A DNA stretch of 64,000 bases from Uliginosibacterium aquaticum (GTDB taxonomy: Bacteria > Pseudomonadota > Gammaproteobacteria > Burkholderiales > Rhodocyclaceae), in NCBI RefSeq assembly GCF_012972705.2, contig NZ_JABCSC020000001.1, positions 1,426,001 through 1,490,000 on the forward strand. Reading direction: 5' to 3'. A program made the position numbers and the translations under genes. The notes beneath the pieces are model-generated. The model saw only the letters and a program-made list of their open reading frames with translations, searched no databases and had not been told where the DNA came from. Positions within the stretch are counted from its first letter, which is position 1; each line of letters opens with the position of its first letter. Below, one piece after another: positions 34,030 through 43,401 of the stretch.

Positions 34030-35205
34030 ATGGATTTTGAACTCTGGTGGTTGCTTAGCTGGCCGCTGTTTTTTGGCGCTGGCTGGCTGGCGGCGCGGAT
34101 CGATATTCGTCATCTGGTCAACGAGTCACGTGCCTTGCCGCGTTCGACCCTCTCTGGCCTGAATTTTTTGCTCAATGAGCAGCCGGATAAGGCGATCGAC
34201 TCCTTTCTTGAAGCAGTTCAACTTGATCCGCAAACGGTTGAGTTGCATTTCGCTTTGGGCAATCTGTTCCGCAAGCGTGGTGAGCTGGATCGTGCCATTC
34301 GCATCCATCAGAGTCTGGTGGATCGCGAGGTCATCAGCGAGGAGCACCGTGAGCAGGCCCTGCAGGAACTGGGGGAGGATTACCTCAAGGCGGGGCTTCT
34401 TGACCGCGCCGAGGCGGTCTATCTGCAGTTGCGCAGCACTAGCCGGAACGAAGTGGCCAATGATTCGCTGCTGCAGATCTACCAGCAGGAAAAGAACTGG
34501 CAGCGCGCGATCGATATCGCACGTGACATGCCGCGCCGTGGCAGCCACCGCTGGGAAGTCGACATCGCCAATTTCTATTGTGAAATTGCGGCGACGGCCA
34601 TGGCGCGCTCGGATTTCGAGGCTGCTCGTGTTCAGTTGCGTCTGGCGCTTGAGAGCAATCGGAAATGCGTACGTGCCAACTTGTTGCTTGGCGAGGTCCT
34701 TTCAGCTCAGGGGGATGATGTCTCTGCGGTTGAGGCCTGGCAGGAGATTGCCCATCAGGATCCGATGTATCTCTCTTTGATTGCCGAGCGTCTGATGGAT
34801 GCACATCGCCGCCTCGGCCATGAAGAGAAAGGCGCTCAGTTTCTCAAGACTCACCTCGGCCAAACGCCTTCGCTGGACCTGCTGGAAACCGTCTTCAAGT
34901 GGGAAATCGAGCGTAAGGGCGTCGATGCGGCCTATACCCTGGTGCGCGACGAAATCAAGCGCAACCCGACCCTGTTGGGTCTGGAAAAACTACTTGAGGC
35001 GGCCGAGCACACCATTGCACCAGAGCGCAAGGGTGACTTGGATATGGTCAAGTCATTGATCCATAGCCATACCCGCCGCGTAGCGCGTTATTGCTGCAAG
35101 GATTGTGGCTTCAAGGCGCGTCAGTTTTACTGGCGCTGCCCTGCGTGTGGTGGATGGGAAACCTATCCGCCCAAGCGCACCGAAGAATTCGATCTGGCCA
35201 TCTGA
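34030..35205 (+). CDS. lapB: Lipopolysaccharide assembly protein LapB (YciM)
   Basis: 391 aa membrane-anchored adaptor that in E. coli controls LpxC proteolysis by FtsH and organises LPS synthesis. One N-terminal transmembrane helix (WWLLSWPLFFGAGWLAARID) is followed by tetratricopeptide repeats over about 40-350. A C-terminal rubredoxin-like metal site follows, with two CxxC pairs: YCCKDCGF and RCPACGGW. Length is almost identical to the E. coli protein. Confidence 0.94.
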   Translation: MDFELWWLLSWPLFFGAGWLAARIDIRHLVNESRALPRSTLSGLNFLLNEQPDKAIDSFLEAVQLDPQTVELHFALGNLFRKRGELDRAIRIHQSLVDREVISEEHREQALQELGEDYLKAGLLDRAEAVYLQLRSTSRNEVANDSLLQIYQQEKNWQRAIDIARDMPRRGSHRWEVDIANFYCEIAATAMARSDFEAARVQLRLALESNRKCVRANLLLGEVLSAQGDDVSAVEAWQEIAHQDPMYLSLIAERLMDAHRRLGHEEKGAQFLKTHLGQTPSLDLLETVFKWEIERKGVDAAYTLVRDEIKRNPTLLGLEKLLEAAEHTIAPERKGDLDMVKSLIHSHTRRVARYCCKDCGFKARQFYWRCPACGGWETYPPKRTEEFDLAI

Positions 35206-35242
35206 GCCAGCTCCCAACTTCTTTTTCAGGAAGTCCTGAACG

Positions 35243-36565
35243 ATGAAAATCACCGTAGTCGGTACCGGTTATGTAGGTCTGGTGTCGGGCGCATGCCTGG
35301 CCGAGGTAGGTAATGACGTGCTTTGCCTGGACGTCAATCCGGAGAAGATCCGCGTCCTCAAGGAAGGCGGCATCCCTATTCATGAGCCGGGTCTGGATCA
35401 GGTTGTGGCACGCAATGTGGCTGCAGGTCGTCTGCATTTCACGACCGATATTGAAGAGGCTGTGCGTTTTGGCACCATTCAGTTCATTGCCGTGGGGACG
35501 CCGCCCGATGAAGATGGCTCAGCCGACCTGCAATACGTGTTGGCGGCTGCGCGCAATATTGGTCGTCTGATGAATGACTATAAGGTTGTGATCGACAAGA
35601 GCACTGTGCCTGTTGGTACTGCCGACAAGGTGCGTGCTGCGATTGCTGAAGAACTGCGGAAGCGCGGCGTGGTTGTGCCTTATAGCGTCGTCTCCAACCC
35701 CGAGTTCCTCAAAGAGGGAGCGGCGGTGGACGACTTCATGCGCCCCGATCGCATCGTCGTGGGGGCTGAGGATGATCAGGCGATCAACCTGATGCGTGCA
35801 CTGTACGCACCGTTTCAGCGCAATCACGAGAAGCTGGTGATCATGGACGTGCGTTCGGCCGAGCTGACCAAATATGCAGCCAATGCCATGCTCGCCACGC
35901 GCATCTCCTTCATGAACGAGCTGGCTGTGCTGGCCGAGAAGCTTGGTGCGGATATCGAACAGGTGCGCCAGGGGATCGGCTCGGACCCGCGTATCGGCTG
36001 GCACTTCCTGTACGCCGGCTGTGGCTATGGCGGCTCGTGCTTTCCCAAGGATGTGAAGGCATTGATTCAGACGGCGGCAGGGGCTGGGCAGGGTTTGAAA
36101 GTCCTGCAAGCCGTGGAAGACGCCAATGACGCACAGAAGCTGGTACTGGTCGACAAGATCGTGCGTCGCTTTGGCGAGGATCTGACCGGCAAGCATTTTG
36201 CTTTGTGGGGGTTGGCCTTCAAACCGAATACCGATGACATGCGCGAAGCGCCAAGCCGCGTGATCATTCATGAATTGTTCAAACGTGGCGCTACCGTGAC
36301 CGCTTACGATCCGGTAGCGATGGATGAGACGCGGCGGATTTTTGGCGATGACTCTCGTCTGAGCTATGCCAGCCGCCCGATGCAGGCTTTGCAAGGGGCA
36401 GATGCACTGGTGATTGTGACTGAGTGGAAGGAGTTCCGCAGTCCTGATTTTGAGGCCATCAAGGCAATCCTGAAGAGCCCGGCGATTTTCGACGGGCGCA
36501 ACATGTACGACCCGGCTCTGCCGCGTGCGGCAGGTCTGGACTATGAGGCGATTGGACGCAAATGA
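35243..36565 (+). CDS. ugd: UDP-glucose 6-dehydrogenase
   Basis: 440 aa NAD-dependent enzyme that makes UDP-glucuronate, a precursor of surface polysaccharides. The Rossmann motif is [19 protein letters not shown]; the catalytic cysteine is in [21 protein letters not shown] and the C-terminal DGRNMYDP are typical. The stop overlaps the next gene by four bases, linking it to the heptose genes. Confidence 0.95.
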   Translation: MKITVVGTGYVGLVSGACLAEVGNDVLCLDVNPEKIRVLKEGGIPIHEPGLDQVVARNVAAGRLHFTTDIEEAVRFGTIQFIAVGTPPDEDGSADLQYVLAAARNIGRLMNDYKVVIDKSTVPVGTADKVRAAIAEELRKRGVVVPYSVVSNPEFLKEGAAVDDFMRPDRIVVGAEDDQAINLMRALYAPFQRNHEKLVIMDVRSAELTKYAANAMLATRISFMNELAVLAEKLGADIEQVRQGIGSDPRIGWHFLYAGCGYGGSCFPKDVKALIQTAAGAGQGLKVLQAVEDANDAQKLVLVDKIVRRFGEDLTGKHFALWGLAFKPNTDDMREAPSRVIIHELFKRGATVTAYDPVAMDETRRIFGDDSRLSYASRPMQALQGADALVIVTEWKEFRSPDFEAIKAILKSPAIFDGRNMYDPALPRAAGLDYEAIGRK

Positions 36566-37509
36566 GCACTGCCAAGCCCCTGCCTGTGATTCCTGCCACC
36601 TCTGCCGCGCGCGTGCTGGTGGTGGGGGATGTGATGCTGGACCGTTACTGGTTCGGTGAGGTCAATCGCATCTCCCCGGAGGCGCCGGTGCCGGTGGTGC
36701 ATGTGCAGCGTTCTGAAGAGCGCCCGGGCGGGGCTGCCAATGTGGCTCGCAACGCAGCAGCGCTCGGCGCGAAAGTATCGCTGTTATCCGTGGTCGGTAA
36801 CGACGAGCCGGCGCAGGCGCTGGAGAAGCTGCTTGCCACGGATGGCGTGCATACCCGTCTGCATCGCGACCCCGCCTTGTCTACGACCATCAAGCTGCGC
36901 GTGCTGGGACGCCAGCAGCAATTGCTGCGCATTGATTTCGAGAATCTGCCGACGCATGAAATCCTGCGCAACAAGCTGGCTGATTTTGCGACACTGCTGC
37001 CCGAACATGACGTGATTGTCTTGTCCGACTATGGCAAGGGCGGTTTGGCGCATATTGCCGAGATGATCGCGATGGCACGTGCGGCCGGCAAGACCGTACT
37101 AGTCGATCCGAAGGGTGACGACTACAGCAAGTACAGCGGCGCTAGCCTGCTCACGCCGAACCGCTCCGAGTTGCGTCAGGTGGTCGGCCAATGGCGCAGT
37201 GAGGAAGATCTGGTGCACAAGGCGCAAGAGCTTCGTCAGTCGCTGGATCTGGATGCGCTGCTGGTTACGCGTTCGGAAGAGGGCATGAGCCTGTTCCGCG
37301 CGGACGGCATGGTGCATGAAGGCACCCGCGCGCAGGAAGTGTTCGACGTTTCCGGCGCCGGTGACACGGTGATTGCCACGCTGGCTGTGATGCTCGGAGC
37401 CGGTTGCGATCTGGTCGATGCCATGCGCCTCTCCAATCATGCTGCCGGTATTGTGGTGGCCAAGCTGGGTACGGCTACCGTCACCCTCGAAGAAATGCTC
37501 GCGGAGTAA
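36562..37509 (+). CDS. hldA: D-glycero-beta-D-manno-heptose-7-phosphate kinase (RfaE domain I)
   Basis: 315 aa PfkB-family sugar kinase of the ADP-heptose pathway for the LPS inner core. Motifs: [20 protein letters not shown] and [16 protein letters not shown] at the N-terminus, and the ATP/catalytic motif [15 protein letters not shown] at the C-terminus. The adenylyltransferase domain found in fused HldE is absent, so a separate hldC-type gene is expected elsewhere. Coupled to ugd (ATGA overlap) and three bases before hldD. Confidence 0.93.
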   Translation: MSTAKPLPVIPATSAARVLVVGDVMLDRYWFGEVNRISPEAPVPVVHVQRSEERPGGAANVARNAAALGAKVSLLSVVGNDEPAQALEKLLATDGVHTRLHRDPALSTTIKLRVLGRQQQLLRIDFENLPTHEILRNKLADFATLLPEHDVIVLSDYGKGGLAHIAEMIAMARAAGKTVLVDPKGDDYSKYSGASLLTPNRSELRQVVGQWRSEEDLVHKAQELRQSLDLDALLVTRSEEGMSLFRADGMVHEGTRAQEVFDVSGAGDTVIATLAVMLGAGCDLVDAMRLSNHAAGIVVAKLGTATVTLEEMLAE

Positions 37510-37512
37510 GCA

Positions 37513-38517
37513 ATGTCCCGTTATTACATCGTTACCGGCGCAGCCGGCATGATCGGCTCCAACATCATTGCGGGCCTCAATGCTCGTGGCATCCGGAACA
37601 TCATCGCGGTCGACAACATGACCAAGGGTGACAAGTTCCGCAATCTGGTCGATCTCGAAGTGGCGGACTACTTCGACAAGCACGATTTCCGCGATGCGCT
37701 GCTGGCCGGCCAGTTTGACGGCAAGGTCGAAGCCATCCTGCATCAGGGCGCCTGCTCCAACACCATGGAGCACAACGGCCAGTACATGATGGATAACAAC
37801 TACCGTTACACGGTGGATGTGCTGGATTTCTGCATTGCGCAGAAAACTCCCTTGCTCTACGCCTCCTCGGCTGCGACCTATGGTGCGAGCAGCACTTTCC
37901 GTGAAGAGCCGGAGTTTGAAGGCCCGCTGAACGTGTATGGCTACTCCAAGGTGCTGTTTGATCGCGTGCTGCGGAGCCGCTGGAGCGAGCTGACCGCCCA
38001 GGTGGTGGGCTTCCGTTATTTCAACGTGTATGGCCCGCGCGAAGCGCACAAGGCAGGAGCGGGTTCGTCGGTGGCCTTCAACGCCTTCCACCAGTTCCGC
38101 AAGGAAGGCCGCGTCAAGCTCTTTGTGGGGTGTGATGGCTATCCGGATGGCGGGCAACTGCGTGATTTCATTTACGTTCAAGACGTCGTGGCGGCCAATC
38201 TGCATTTCCTTGAGCATCCTGAGCAGTCCGGCATCTTCAATCTCGGTACCGGACAGGCTCAGAGCTTCAACGACGTTGCTCTTGGCGTCATCAATGGGGT
38301 TCGTGCCCATGAAGGCAAGCCGGTCCTCAGCTTGGCGGAGATGGTGGCGCAGGGGCTGATTGAGTACGTACCCTTCCCGGACATACTCAAGGGCAAGTAC
38401 CAGAGCTTTACCCAAGCGGACATCTCCAAGCTGCGGGCTGCTGGCTACACTGCCGCCTTCCATGACGTCGCAGCTGGCGTCGGGAAATACTGCAGCAAGC
38501 TTCTGGAGAGCCAGTAA
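37513..38517 (+). CDS. hldD: ADP-L-glycero-D-manno-heptose-6-epimerase
   Basis: 334 aa short-chain dehydrogenase/reductase that epimerises ADP-heptose for LPS core synthesis. The NADP-binding motif is [12 protein letters not shown]; the SDR active-site YxxxK is YGYSK, and [10 protein letters not shown] is typical of the family. Adjacent to the kinase of the same pathway. Confidence 0.95.
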   Translation: MSRYYIVTGAAGMIGSNIIAGLNARGIRNIIAVDNMTKGDKFRNLVDLEVADYFDKHDFRDALLAGQFDGKVEAILHQGACSNTMEHNGQYMMDNNYRYTVDVLDFCIAQKTPLLYASSAATYGASSTFREEPEFEGPLNVYGYSKVLFDRVLRSRWSELTAQVVGFRYFNVYGPREAHKAGAGSSVAFNAFHQFRKEGRVKLFVGCDGYPDGGQLRDFIYVQDVVAANLHFLEHPEQSGIFNLGTGQAQSFNDVALGVINGVRAHEGKPVLSLAEMVAQGLIEYVPFPDILKGKYQSFTQADISKLRAAGYTAAFHDVAAGVGKYCSKLLESQ

Positions 38518-38559
38518 GTCCTGGGGCTCTCCTTCATTCATCACAAGGGAGAGTCCTCT

Positions 38560-38940
38560 ATGTTGAAAAAGCTGTTTGTCGCCGTGCTGGCTTGGGTTGC
38601 ATCCATCGGTTTCGCTATGGCTGCCGTGAATATCAATACGGCAACTGTCGAGCAACTTGAAAGCCTGGCCGAGATCGGTCCGACCAAGGCCCGCGCCATC
38701 GTTGATTACCGCAAGACTAATGGCGGCTTCAAGACGCTCGAAGAGATCAAGCAGGTCAAGGGTATTGGTGACAAGACTTTTGACAAGATCAAGCCCCAGC
38801 TGAGCCTGACTGGTGAGACAAAGATTGAACCCCAGCCGGTCAAGGGCGATAAAAAAGCAGATAAAACGACAGCCAAGCCGGCCAAGGCTGAAACAGCTGC
38901 TGCTCAGCCAGCGGCAAGCGAGAAGAAGGGCAAGATCTAG
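38560..38940 (+). CDS. ComEA-like helix-hairpin-helix protein
   Basis: 126 aa exported protein: signal peptide (about 1-22, ending FAMA), then a double helix-hairpin-helix DNA-binding domain (VNINTATVEQLESLAEIGPT, IKQVKGIGDKTF). A Lys/Ala-rich low-complexity tail follows (about 85-126). The domain matches ComEA, which binds DNA during uptake. The tail is longer and more basic than in minimal ComEA proteins. It follows hldD after 42 bp and ends before a terminator. Confidence 0.85.
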   Translation: MLKKLFVAVLAWVASIGFAMAAVNINTATVEQLESLAEIGPTKARAIVDYRKTNGGFKTLEEIKQVKGIGDKTFDKIKPQLSLTGETKIEPQPVKGDKKADKTTAKPAKAETAAAQPAASEKKGKI

Positions 38941-38966
38941 TCTTCGGCCTTGCCACGCTTTACCCG

Positions 38967-38989
38967 CGCCCCGCTTGCCGGGGCGTTTT
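38967..38989 (+). terminator. Rho-independent terminator after the ComEA-like gene
   Basis: Stem CGCCCCG (38967-38973) / CGGGGCG (38979-38985), loop CTTGC, then TTTT. Separates the LPS block from fdxA. Confidence 0.78.
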
Positions 38990-39102
38990 GTTATGCAGGT
39001 ATTCCCGGCGTGAGGGGCACGGCATGGCTACAATCCGCTATATTCGGCCCCGCGCTGTATTATCCGCCCCGCGCTGTTTCCCACGATTGAAGAGAGTTCG
39101 CC

Positions 39103-39426
39103 ATGACCTACGTAGTGACCGAAAATTGCATCAAGTGCAAATACACCGATTGCGTGGACGTTTGCCCGGTTGATTGCTTCCGCGAAGGGCCGAACTTCCT
39201 CGTAATCGATCCGGATGAGTGCATCGACTGCACCCTGTGCGTCGCCGAATGTCCCGCTGAGGCCATCTTCGCCGAGGATGATCTGCCGGCCGATCAGGAG
39301 CACTTCACCGAGCTGAACGCCACGCTGGCCAAGGTCTGGCCCGCCATTGTCGAGCGCAAGGATCCGCTGCCGGATGCTGACGAGTGGAACAAGGTCGCTG
39401 ACAAGCTCCAGCATCTGGAAAAGTGA
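39103..39426 (+). CDS. fdxA: 7Fe ferredoxin FdxA
   Basis: 107 aa electron carrier with one [3Fe-4S] and one [4Fe-4S] cluster. The cysteines are arranged as [19 protein letters not shown] and [18 protein letters not shown], the second half being canonical. The C-terminal helical extension ends [11 protein letters not shown], as in the FdxA family. AGAGAG (39090-39095) is the ribosome site. Upstream, CCCCGCGCTGT is repeated directly at 39048-39058 and 39067-39077. TACAAT at 39029-39034 may be the -10. Confidence 0.94.
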   Translation: MTYVVTENCIKCKYTDCVDVCPVDCFREGPNFLVIDPDECIDCTLCVAECPAEAIFAEDDLPADQEHFTELNATLAKVWPAIVERKDPLPDADEWNKVADKLQHLEK

Positions 39427-39433
39427 TTTTTCT

Positions 39434-39481
39434 GTAGGAGTGGCCTCTGGCCGCGAGCTCGCGGCCAGAGGCCACTCCTAC
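39434..39481. repeat. Perfect 48-bp palindrome (REP-like)
   Basis: The left arm 39434-39457 starts GTAGGAGTGGCC and the right arm 39458-39481 is its exact reverse complement ending CCACTCCTAC, with no spacer. It starts seven bases after the fdxA stop. The GTAGGAG outer end matches REP-like elements common in Pseudomonas and betaproteobacteria. It may also end fdxA transcription. Confidence 0.9.
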
Positions 39482-39561
39482 CCAAAACAGATGCGACAAG
39501 ACAAGGCGCAGTGCCGCAAAGGCCTGCGCCTTTTTCTTTGCGCTTCTGGCAGCATTGCGGG

Positions 39562-42276
39562 ATGACTTGCACCCGGCATTCCATCGCGCCCGATGCGCAC
39601 TTCCTCCCGCGTTGTGCGGCGCAGATCCTCGCTTTTCTGACGCCTGCGGGCGGCCCGGCGGACCTCTCGACGGCAAGCCTGCTGTTGCCCAATCTCAAGC
39701 TCGCGCCAGCCCTGAATGATGCCCTGCGCGCTGTCGCAGGCGGGCCGCTGCTCCTGCCGCGCATCGGCACACTGTCCAGCCTCGTCGAACCCTGGCTCAC
39801 GCAGCACCCGGTGATGCCGGACGCGCGCCGCCAGTTGATCCTGCACAGCCTCCTGCGCCGCCAGAACTGGCTGGATGAAGCCATGTTGTGGGACGTGGTC
39901 GCTGAGCTGACCCAGCTCTTCGACACCCTCACCGAATACGCGGTCAAACTGCCAGCGAACGAAGCCGAATTGCTTGAGAAGCTCGAACGCGGCTTCGAGC
40001 TGAAAGACAGCCAGCCGCTGAACTTCGAAGCGCGCTTGGTGAACACCCTGTGGCGGGCCGAGGCCGAGGGCGAGCATTCGTGTGCCGCCGCGCGTCTGCT
40101 TGCGGCGGCGAGCTGGGTCGATAGCCTGACAGGCCCGCTGATCGTGATGCTCGAAGCGCCGCCCAGTCAGCCCATGCAGGCGCTGATCGAGCAGGCTGCC
40201 GCCCGCGTGCCGGTGCTGGTACTGGAACCAACCCGGGCCGTGGCCGAAGGCGAGTTGGCCGAGCTGCTGGCGCGCGTCTGGCCGGCGAAGAGCGATGCCC
40301 CGCCGCTGCGCGCGCGCATGGAAGGCTTCTCAGCCGATCAACTCAAAGCTGCACGCGAACGGCTGCGCCTCGTCGAAGCCGAGAGCCTTGAAGACCTCGG
40401 CGCGGCCGTCGCTCAACAGGTGATCGACTGGCTCATTGAGGGTCGCCGCGAGATCGCCATGATCGCCTGCGACCGCCTCGCTGCGCGCCGCGCCCGCGCG
40501 CTGCTGGAGCGCGAGGGCGTGCTGGTGCAGGACGAAACCGGCTGGAAGCTCGTCACCACGCGCGTCGCGGCGGTCGTCGATGCCTGGCTGGAAGTGATTG
40601 CCTCGGATGCCTGGCACCGCGCGCTGATCGATCTGCTGCGTGCGCCGCTGATCTTCGCCGACCTCGACCCGCTCACGCGCGGGCAGGGCGCGGATGCAGT
40701 GGAGCGCCTGATCCGCGAGAGCAGCATCGCCAGCGGGCTGGATCGCCTGCGCGCCGAGGCCGTCGAGCGCCAGATGTCCGAAGCCTTGCCACTGCTGGAT
40801 CGCCTGATTGAGGCGCGCGCCGCGCTGCGCCCCAATGCCGCTGGCACCCTGGCGGACTGGTTGCGCCGCCTGCACAAGAGTCTCGACCTGCTCGGCGCCT
40901 TGCCGCACTTCAATGAGGATCAGGCCGGCCTGCACTGGCTCGAATGGCTGGAGACCCGCGCGGCGGAGCTCACCGAACCGGCAGGCGATGAAGTGCCGCG
41001 CGAGCGCAGTTTCCGCTTCGCCGCCTGGCGCACCTGGTTCAACCGCCAGATGGACGCCGAGCTCTACCGCGACGAGAGCATTGCCAGCCCGGTGATCATG
41101 ACCCACCTCGCCGCCACGCGCCTGCGCCCGTTCGACGCCGCCATCGTCATCGGCGCGGACGCCGAACACCTCGCACCGCCCGCCGCGCCCGGCTGGCTGA
41201 CCCATGCCGGCGTGCGCCACGAACTGGGCCTGCCGGGGCTGGATCTGGACCGTGCCCAGCTGCGCGAAGATCTTGCCGGCCTCGTGCTCGCCAGCGACGC
41301 CGTAGTGATCGCCTGGCAGAGCCTGCGCCGCGACGAAGCGCTGATGCCGGCTGCTGAGGTGGCCGTGCTGGAAGCTGCGCTGCGCCTGGCGAGCGGGGAG
41401 AGTCTTGTCGACAAGGCCGCCCCGCGCGCCTGTCCGGCCAGCCCGGATGTGGCGCTCACCGCCGCCGCTGCGCCCAGCGCGCCGACCGCGCGGGTGCCGA
41501 CGCGCGTCTCGGCGAGCAGCCTGCAGACCCTGATCAATTGCCCCTACCGCTACTTCGCGCGCTATGTGCTGCGCCTTGCGGAACTCGACGAACTCAGCGA
41601 AGGCATGGAGAAGAAAGACTTCGGCGAGCTGCTCCACCGCATCCTGCGCGACTTCCACGCGCAGCACCGCACACTCGCCGGCCATAGCGACGAAGCGCTG
41701 CTCGCCGCGCTCGAAGGCTTCACCGAGGCCGCCTTCGCTGGCGTGGTAGCGCGCAACTTTCAGGACCACGCCTGGCGCCTGCGCTGGCGCGGGCGACTGG
41801 CTGACTACATCGCCTGGCAGCGTGACCGCGAGAAAGAGGGCTGGCGCTGGCAGGGCGGTGAAGTGGAAGAGCGCCGCGAACACGAGATCGGCCCCGGCCG
41901 CAGCCTCACGCTGCAAGGCCGCATCGACCGCGTCGATGTCAATGCCGTGGGCCAGCAGGCGCTGCTCGACTACAAGTCCCGCGCCATCAAACCCCTGCGC
42001 GATCAGGTGCAGGACCCGGACGACGTCCAGCTCGCCTTCTACGCGCTGCTCACCGGTCAGTGCGTGGCTGAGGCCGCCTACGTTGCGCTCGACGGTGACG
42101 AACTTGCTGCCGCGCCGCTGGCCGAGCCCGAAGAGCGCGCCGGCAGCCTGCAGGACCTGATCGACGTCAGCTTCAACGCCATGCTCGATGGCGCGCGCAT
42201 GCCTGCGCAGGGTACGGCGGGAGCCTGCCAGTATTGCGAGATGCGGGGGCTGTGCCGGAAAGAATGGGTCGCGTGA
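39562..42276 (+). CDS. addB: AddB-like helicase-nuclease subunit (PD-(D/E)XK nuclease)
   Basis: 904 aa subunit of an AddAB-type double-strand-break repair complex. The N-terminal and middle parts are a helicase-like scaffold without a Walker A motif, as in AddB. The C-terminal RecB-type nuclease shows GRIDRVDV ... LLDYKSRAIKP and QLAFYALL. A four-cysteine iron-sulfur staple is visible: the Cys in LINCPYRYFARY plus CQYCEMRGLC at the end. ATG 39562 is preferred; a GTG at 39511 would add 17 residues close to the palindrome. The partner addA lies 2.1 kb downstream rather than next to it. The gene is very GC-rich. Confidence 0.88.
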   Translation: MTCTRHSIAPDAHFLPRCAAQILAFLTPAGGPADLSTASLLLPNLKLAPALNDALRAVAGGPLLLPRIGTLSSLVEPWLTQHPVMPDARRQLILHSLLRRQNWLDEAMLWDVVAELTQLFDTLTEYAVKLPANEAELLEKLERGFELKDSQPLNFEARLVNTLWRAEAEGEHSCAAARLLAAASWVDSLTGPLIVMLEAPPSQPMQALIEQAAARVPVLVLEPTRAVAEGELAELLARVWPAKSDAPPLRARMEGFSADQLKAARERLRLVEAESLEDLGAAVAQQVIDWLIEGRREIAMIACDRLAARRARALLEREGVLVQDETGWKLVTTRVAAVVDAWLEVIASDAWHRALIDLLRAPLIFADLDPLTRGQGADAVERLIRESSIASGLDRLRAEAVERQMSEALPLLDRLIEARAALRPNAAGTLADWLRRLHKSLDLLGALPHFNEDQAGLHWLEWLETRAAELTEPAGDEVPRERSFRFAAWRTWFNRQMDAELYRDESIASPVIMTHLAATRLRPFDAAIVIGADAEHLAPPAAPGWLTHAGVRHELGLPGLDLDRAQLREDLAGLVLASDAVVIAWQSLRRDEALMPAAEVAVLEAALRLASGESLVDKAAPRACPASPDVALTAAAAPSAPTARVPTRVSASSLQTLINCPYRYFARYVLRLAELDELSEGMEKKDFGELLHRILRDFHAQHRTLAGHSDEALLAALEGFTEAAFAGVVARNFQDHAWRLRWRGRLADYIAWQRDREKEGWRWQGGEVEERREHEIGPGRSLTLQGRIDRVDVNAVGQQALLDYKSRAIKPLRDQVQDPDDVQLAFYALLTGQCVAEAAYVALDGDELAAAPLAEPEERAGSLQDLIDVSFNAMLDGARMPAQGTAGACQYCEMRGLCRKEWVA

Positions 42277-42287
42277 GCGGGATTTAT

Positions 42288-42387
42288 GTAGGGTGCAATC
42301 GAAGCGCCGCAGGCGCGCATTGCACCGTATGTGGTGGCGCAGGTGGAAACATCCGGCGCAATGCCCTGCGGGCGATTGGCGCCCTAC
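42288..42387. repeat. REP-like composite element downstream of addB
   Basis: A 100-bp element begins GTAGGG and ends CCCTAC. Inside, GGTGCAAT (42292-42299) pairs with ATTGCACC (42319-42326) around an inner GCGCC/GGCGC stem. A second hairpin is built from GGCGCAAT ... ATTGGCGCC. It begins 12 bases after the addB stop. Confidence 0.75.
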
Positions 42388-42423
42388 GATGATTGCGCCT
42401 TACGAGGTGGCGGCTCACGACTT

Positions 42424-42486
42424 CTTCGTGTCTTCGTGTCTTCGTGAGAGTAAAAGCACCCCACACGAAGCCACGAAGTCACGAAG
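42424..42486. repeat. Inverted array of 8-bp-spaced repeats
   Basis: CTTCGTG occurs three times at 8-bp spacing (42424, 42432, 42440). Its reverse complement CACGAAG occurs three times at the same spacing (42464, 42472, 42480), giving a long imperfect hairpin with a 17-base loop. It lies in the 326-bp gap between addB and the antitoxin gene. The same type of element is widespread in proteobacterial intergenic regions, as far as I recall. Confidence 0.75.
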
Positions 42487-42562
42487 GTTTACGCGGCTGC
42501 TTTCAATCTGAGGGCCGAATCTACAGGCGAAACAAACCCAAGCTTGCTTTGCCTGATTTGAA

Positions 42563-42578
42563 GTAGTAACGTTACTAC
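42563..42578. promoter_or_regulatory. Palindromic operator of the toxin-antitoxin operon
   Basis: GTAGTAACGTTACTAC is a perfect 16-bp palindrome 24 bases before the antitoxin start codon. Its position fits the autoregulatory site bound by Phd-type antitoxin and toxin-antitoxin complexes. No clear -35/-10 pair could be assigned around it. Confidence 0.65.
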
Positions 42579-42602
42579 AAGTGTTTCCGCAGGAGCTTCA
42601 TC

Positions 42603-42857
42603 ATGAGCCTCGCCACCTTTTCCAGCCGCCAGTTCAATCAGGACACCAGCCGTGCCAAGCATGCCGCCGCCAGCGGGCCGGTGATCATCACCGACCGAGG
42701 CCGCCCCTCGCATGTGCTGCTCAGTTTCGAGGAATACCAGCGCCTCAGCGCCGGCCAGCCCAGCATCATCGATCTGCTCGCCATGCCCGGCGTGGAAGAT
42801 GTGGACCTCACCCCGCCGCGTGCCGAGGGCATCGCCCGCCCGGCGGAGTTCGAGTGA
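42603..42857 (+). CDS. Phd/YefM-family antitoxin
   Basis: 84 aa. The N-terminal Phd fold is recognisable: SRQFNQDTSRAKHAAASGPV, VIITDRGRPSHVLLSFEEYQRL. The C-terminal tail (SIIDLLAMPGVEDVDLTPPR) is the usual toxin-wrapping segment. The antitoxin neutralises the PIN toxin next to it and represses the operon. AGGAG at 42591-42595 precedes the ATG. The stop overlaps the toxin start by one base (TGATG). Confidence 0.9.
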   Translation: MSLATFSSRQFNQDTSRAKHAAASGPVIITDRGRPSHVLLSFEEYQRLSAGQPSIIDLLAMPGVEDVDLTPPRAEGIARPAEFE

Positions 42858-43279
42858 TGTTCGTTCTGGATACCAACGTCGTCTCCGAACTGCGCAAGGC
42901 CAAAAGCGGCAAGGCCGACGCGAAGGTGATCGCCTGGGCCGCCGCGCAGCAGCCTGCCGGCCTCTACATCTCTGCGATCACCGTGCTGGAACTTGAACTG
43001 GGCATCCTGCAGGTCGAGCGGCGCGACGCCGCGCAGGGCGCCTTGCTGCGCACCTGGCTCACCCAGCATGTGTTGCCGGCTTTTGCCGGGCGCATCCTGC
43101 CGATTGATGCTGCCGTGGCCCAGCGCTGCGCTCGCCTGCATGTGCCCGACCCGCGCAGCGAGCGTGACGCCCTCATCGCCGCCAGCGCGCTGGTGCATGG
43201 CATGCAGGTCGTGACGCGCAATGTCGCGGACTTCGCGCAAATGGGCGTGGGCTTGGTGAATCCGTGGGACAAGGCGTAG
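42857..43279 (+). CDS. vapC: VapC/FitB-type PIN-domain toxin
   Basis: 140 aa endoribonuclease toxin of the PIN family. The acidic metal-binding residues are in MFVLDTNVVSEL (Asp), VLELELGI (Glu), SERDALIAASA (Asp) and TRNVADF (Asp). ATG 42857 overlaps the antitoxin stop; a longer in-frame start at 42581 lies before the antitoxin and is excluded. The TAG stop is part of the GTAGGG end of the following repeat. Confidence 0.9.
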   Translation: MFVLDTNVVSELRKAKSGKADAKVIAWAAAQQPAGLYISAITVLELELGILQVERRDAAQGALLRTWLTQHVLPAFAGRILPIDAAVAQRCARLHVPDPRSERDALIAASALVHGMQVVTRNVADFAQMGVGLVNPWDKA

Positions 43280-43360
43280 GGCGCAGTGAAACTGCGCCGA
43301 GTTGCGCCGAGTTGCGCCGGCTTGTGTTTGCCATGCGGCGCGGTTAGCACCGCGCCCTAC
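43276..43360. repeat. REP-like element starting in the vapC stop codon
   Basis: An 85-bp element beginning GTAGGGCGCAG and ending GCGCCCTAC. Inner hairpins are GGCGCAGT ... ACTGCGCC and GGCGCGGT ... ACCGCGCC. Between them TTGCGCCG is repeated in tandem. The TAG of the GTAGGG end is the vapC stop codon (43277-43279). Confidence 0.75.
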
Positions 43361-43401
43361 GACTGCGCTCTCAACGATTACCTGCTCAAGGAGTTCCGTG
43401 C

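Noticed and set aside
42424-42486. Possible CRISPR array
   Set aside because: Repeats are 7-8 bases with no spacers and are arranged as an inverted pair; no cas genes in the window.
42581-42856. Longer N-terminal version of the VapC toxin
   Set aside because: It would read through the whole antitoxin gene in another frame; the ATG at 42857 overlapping the antitoxin stop is the standard arrangement.
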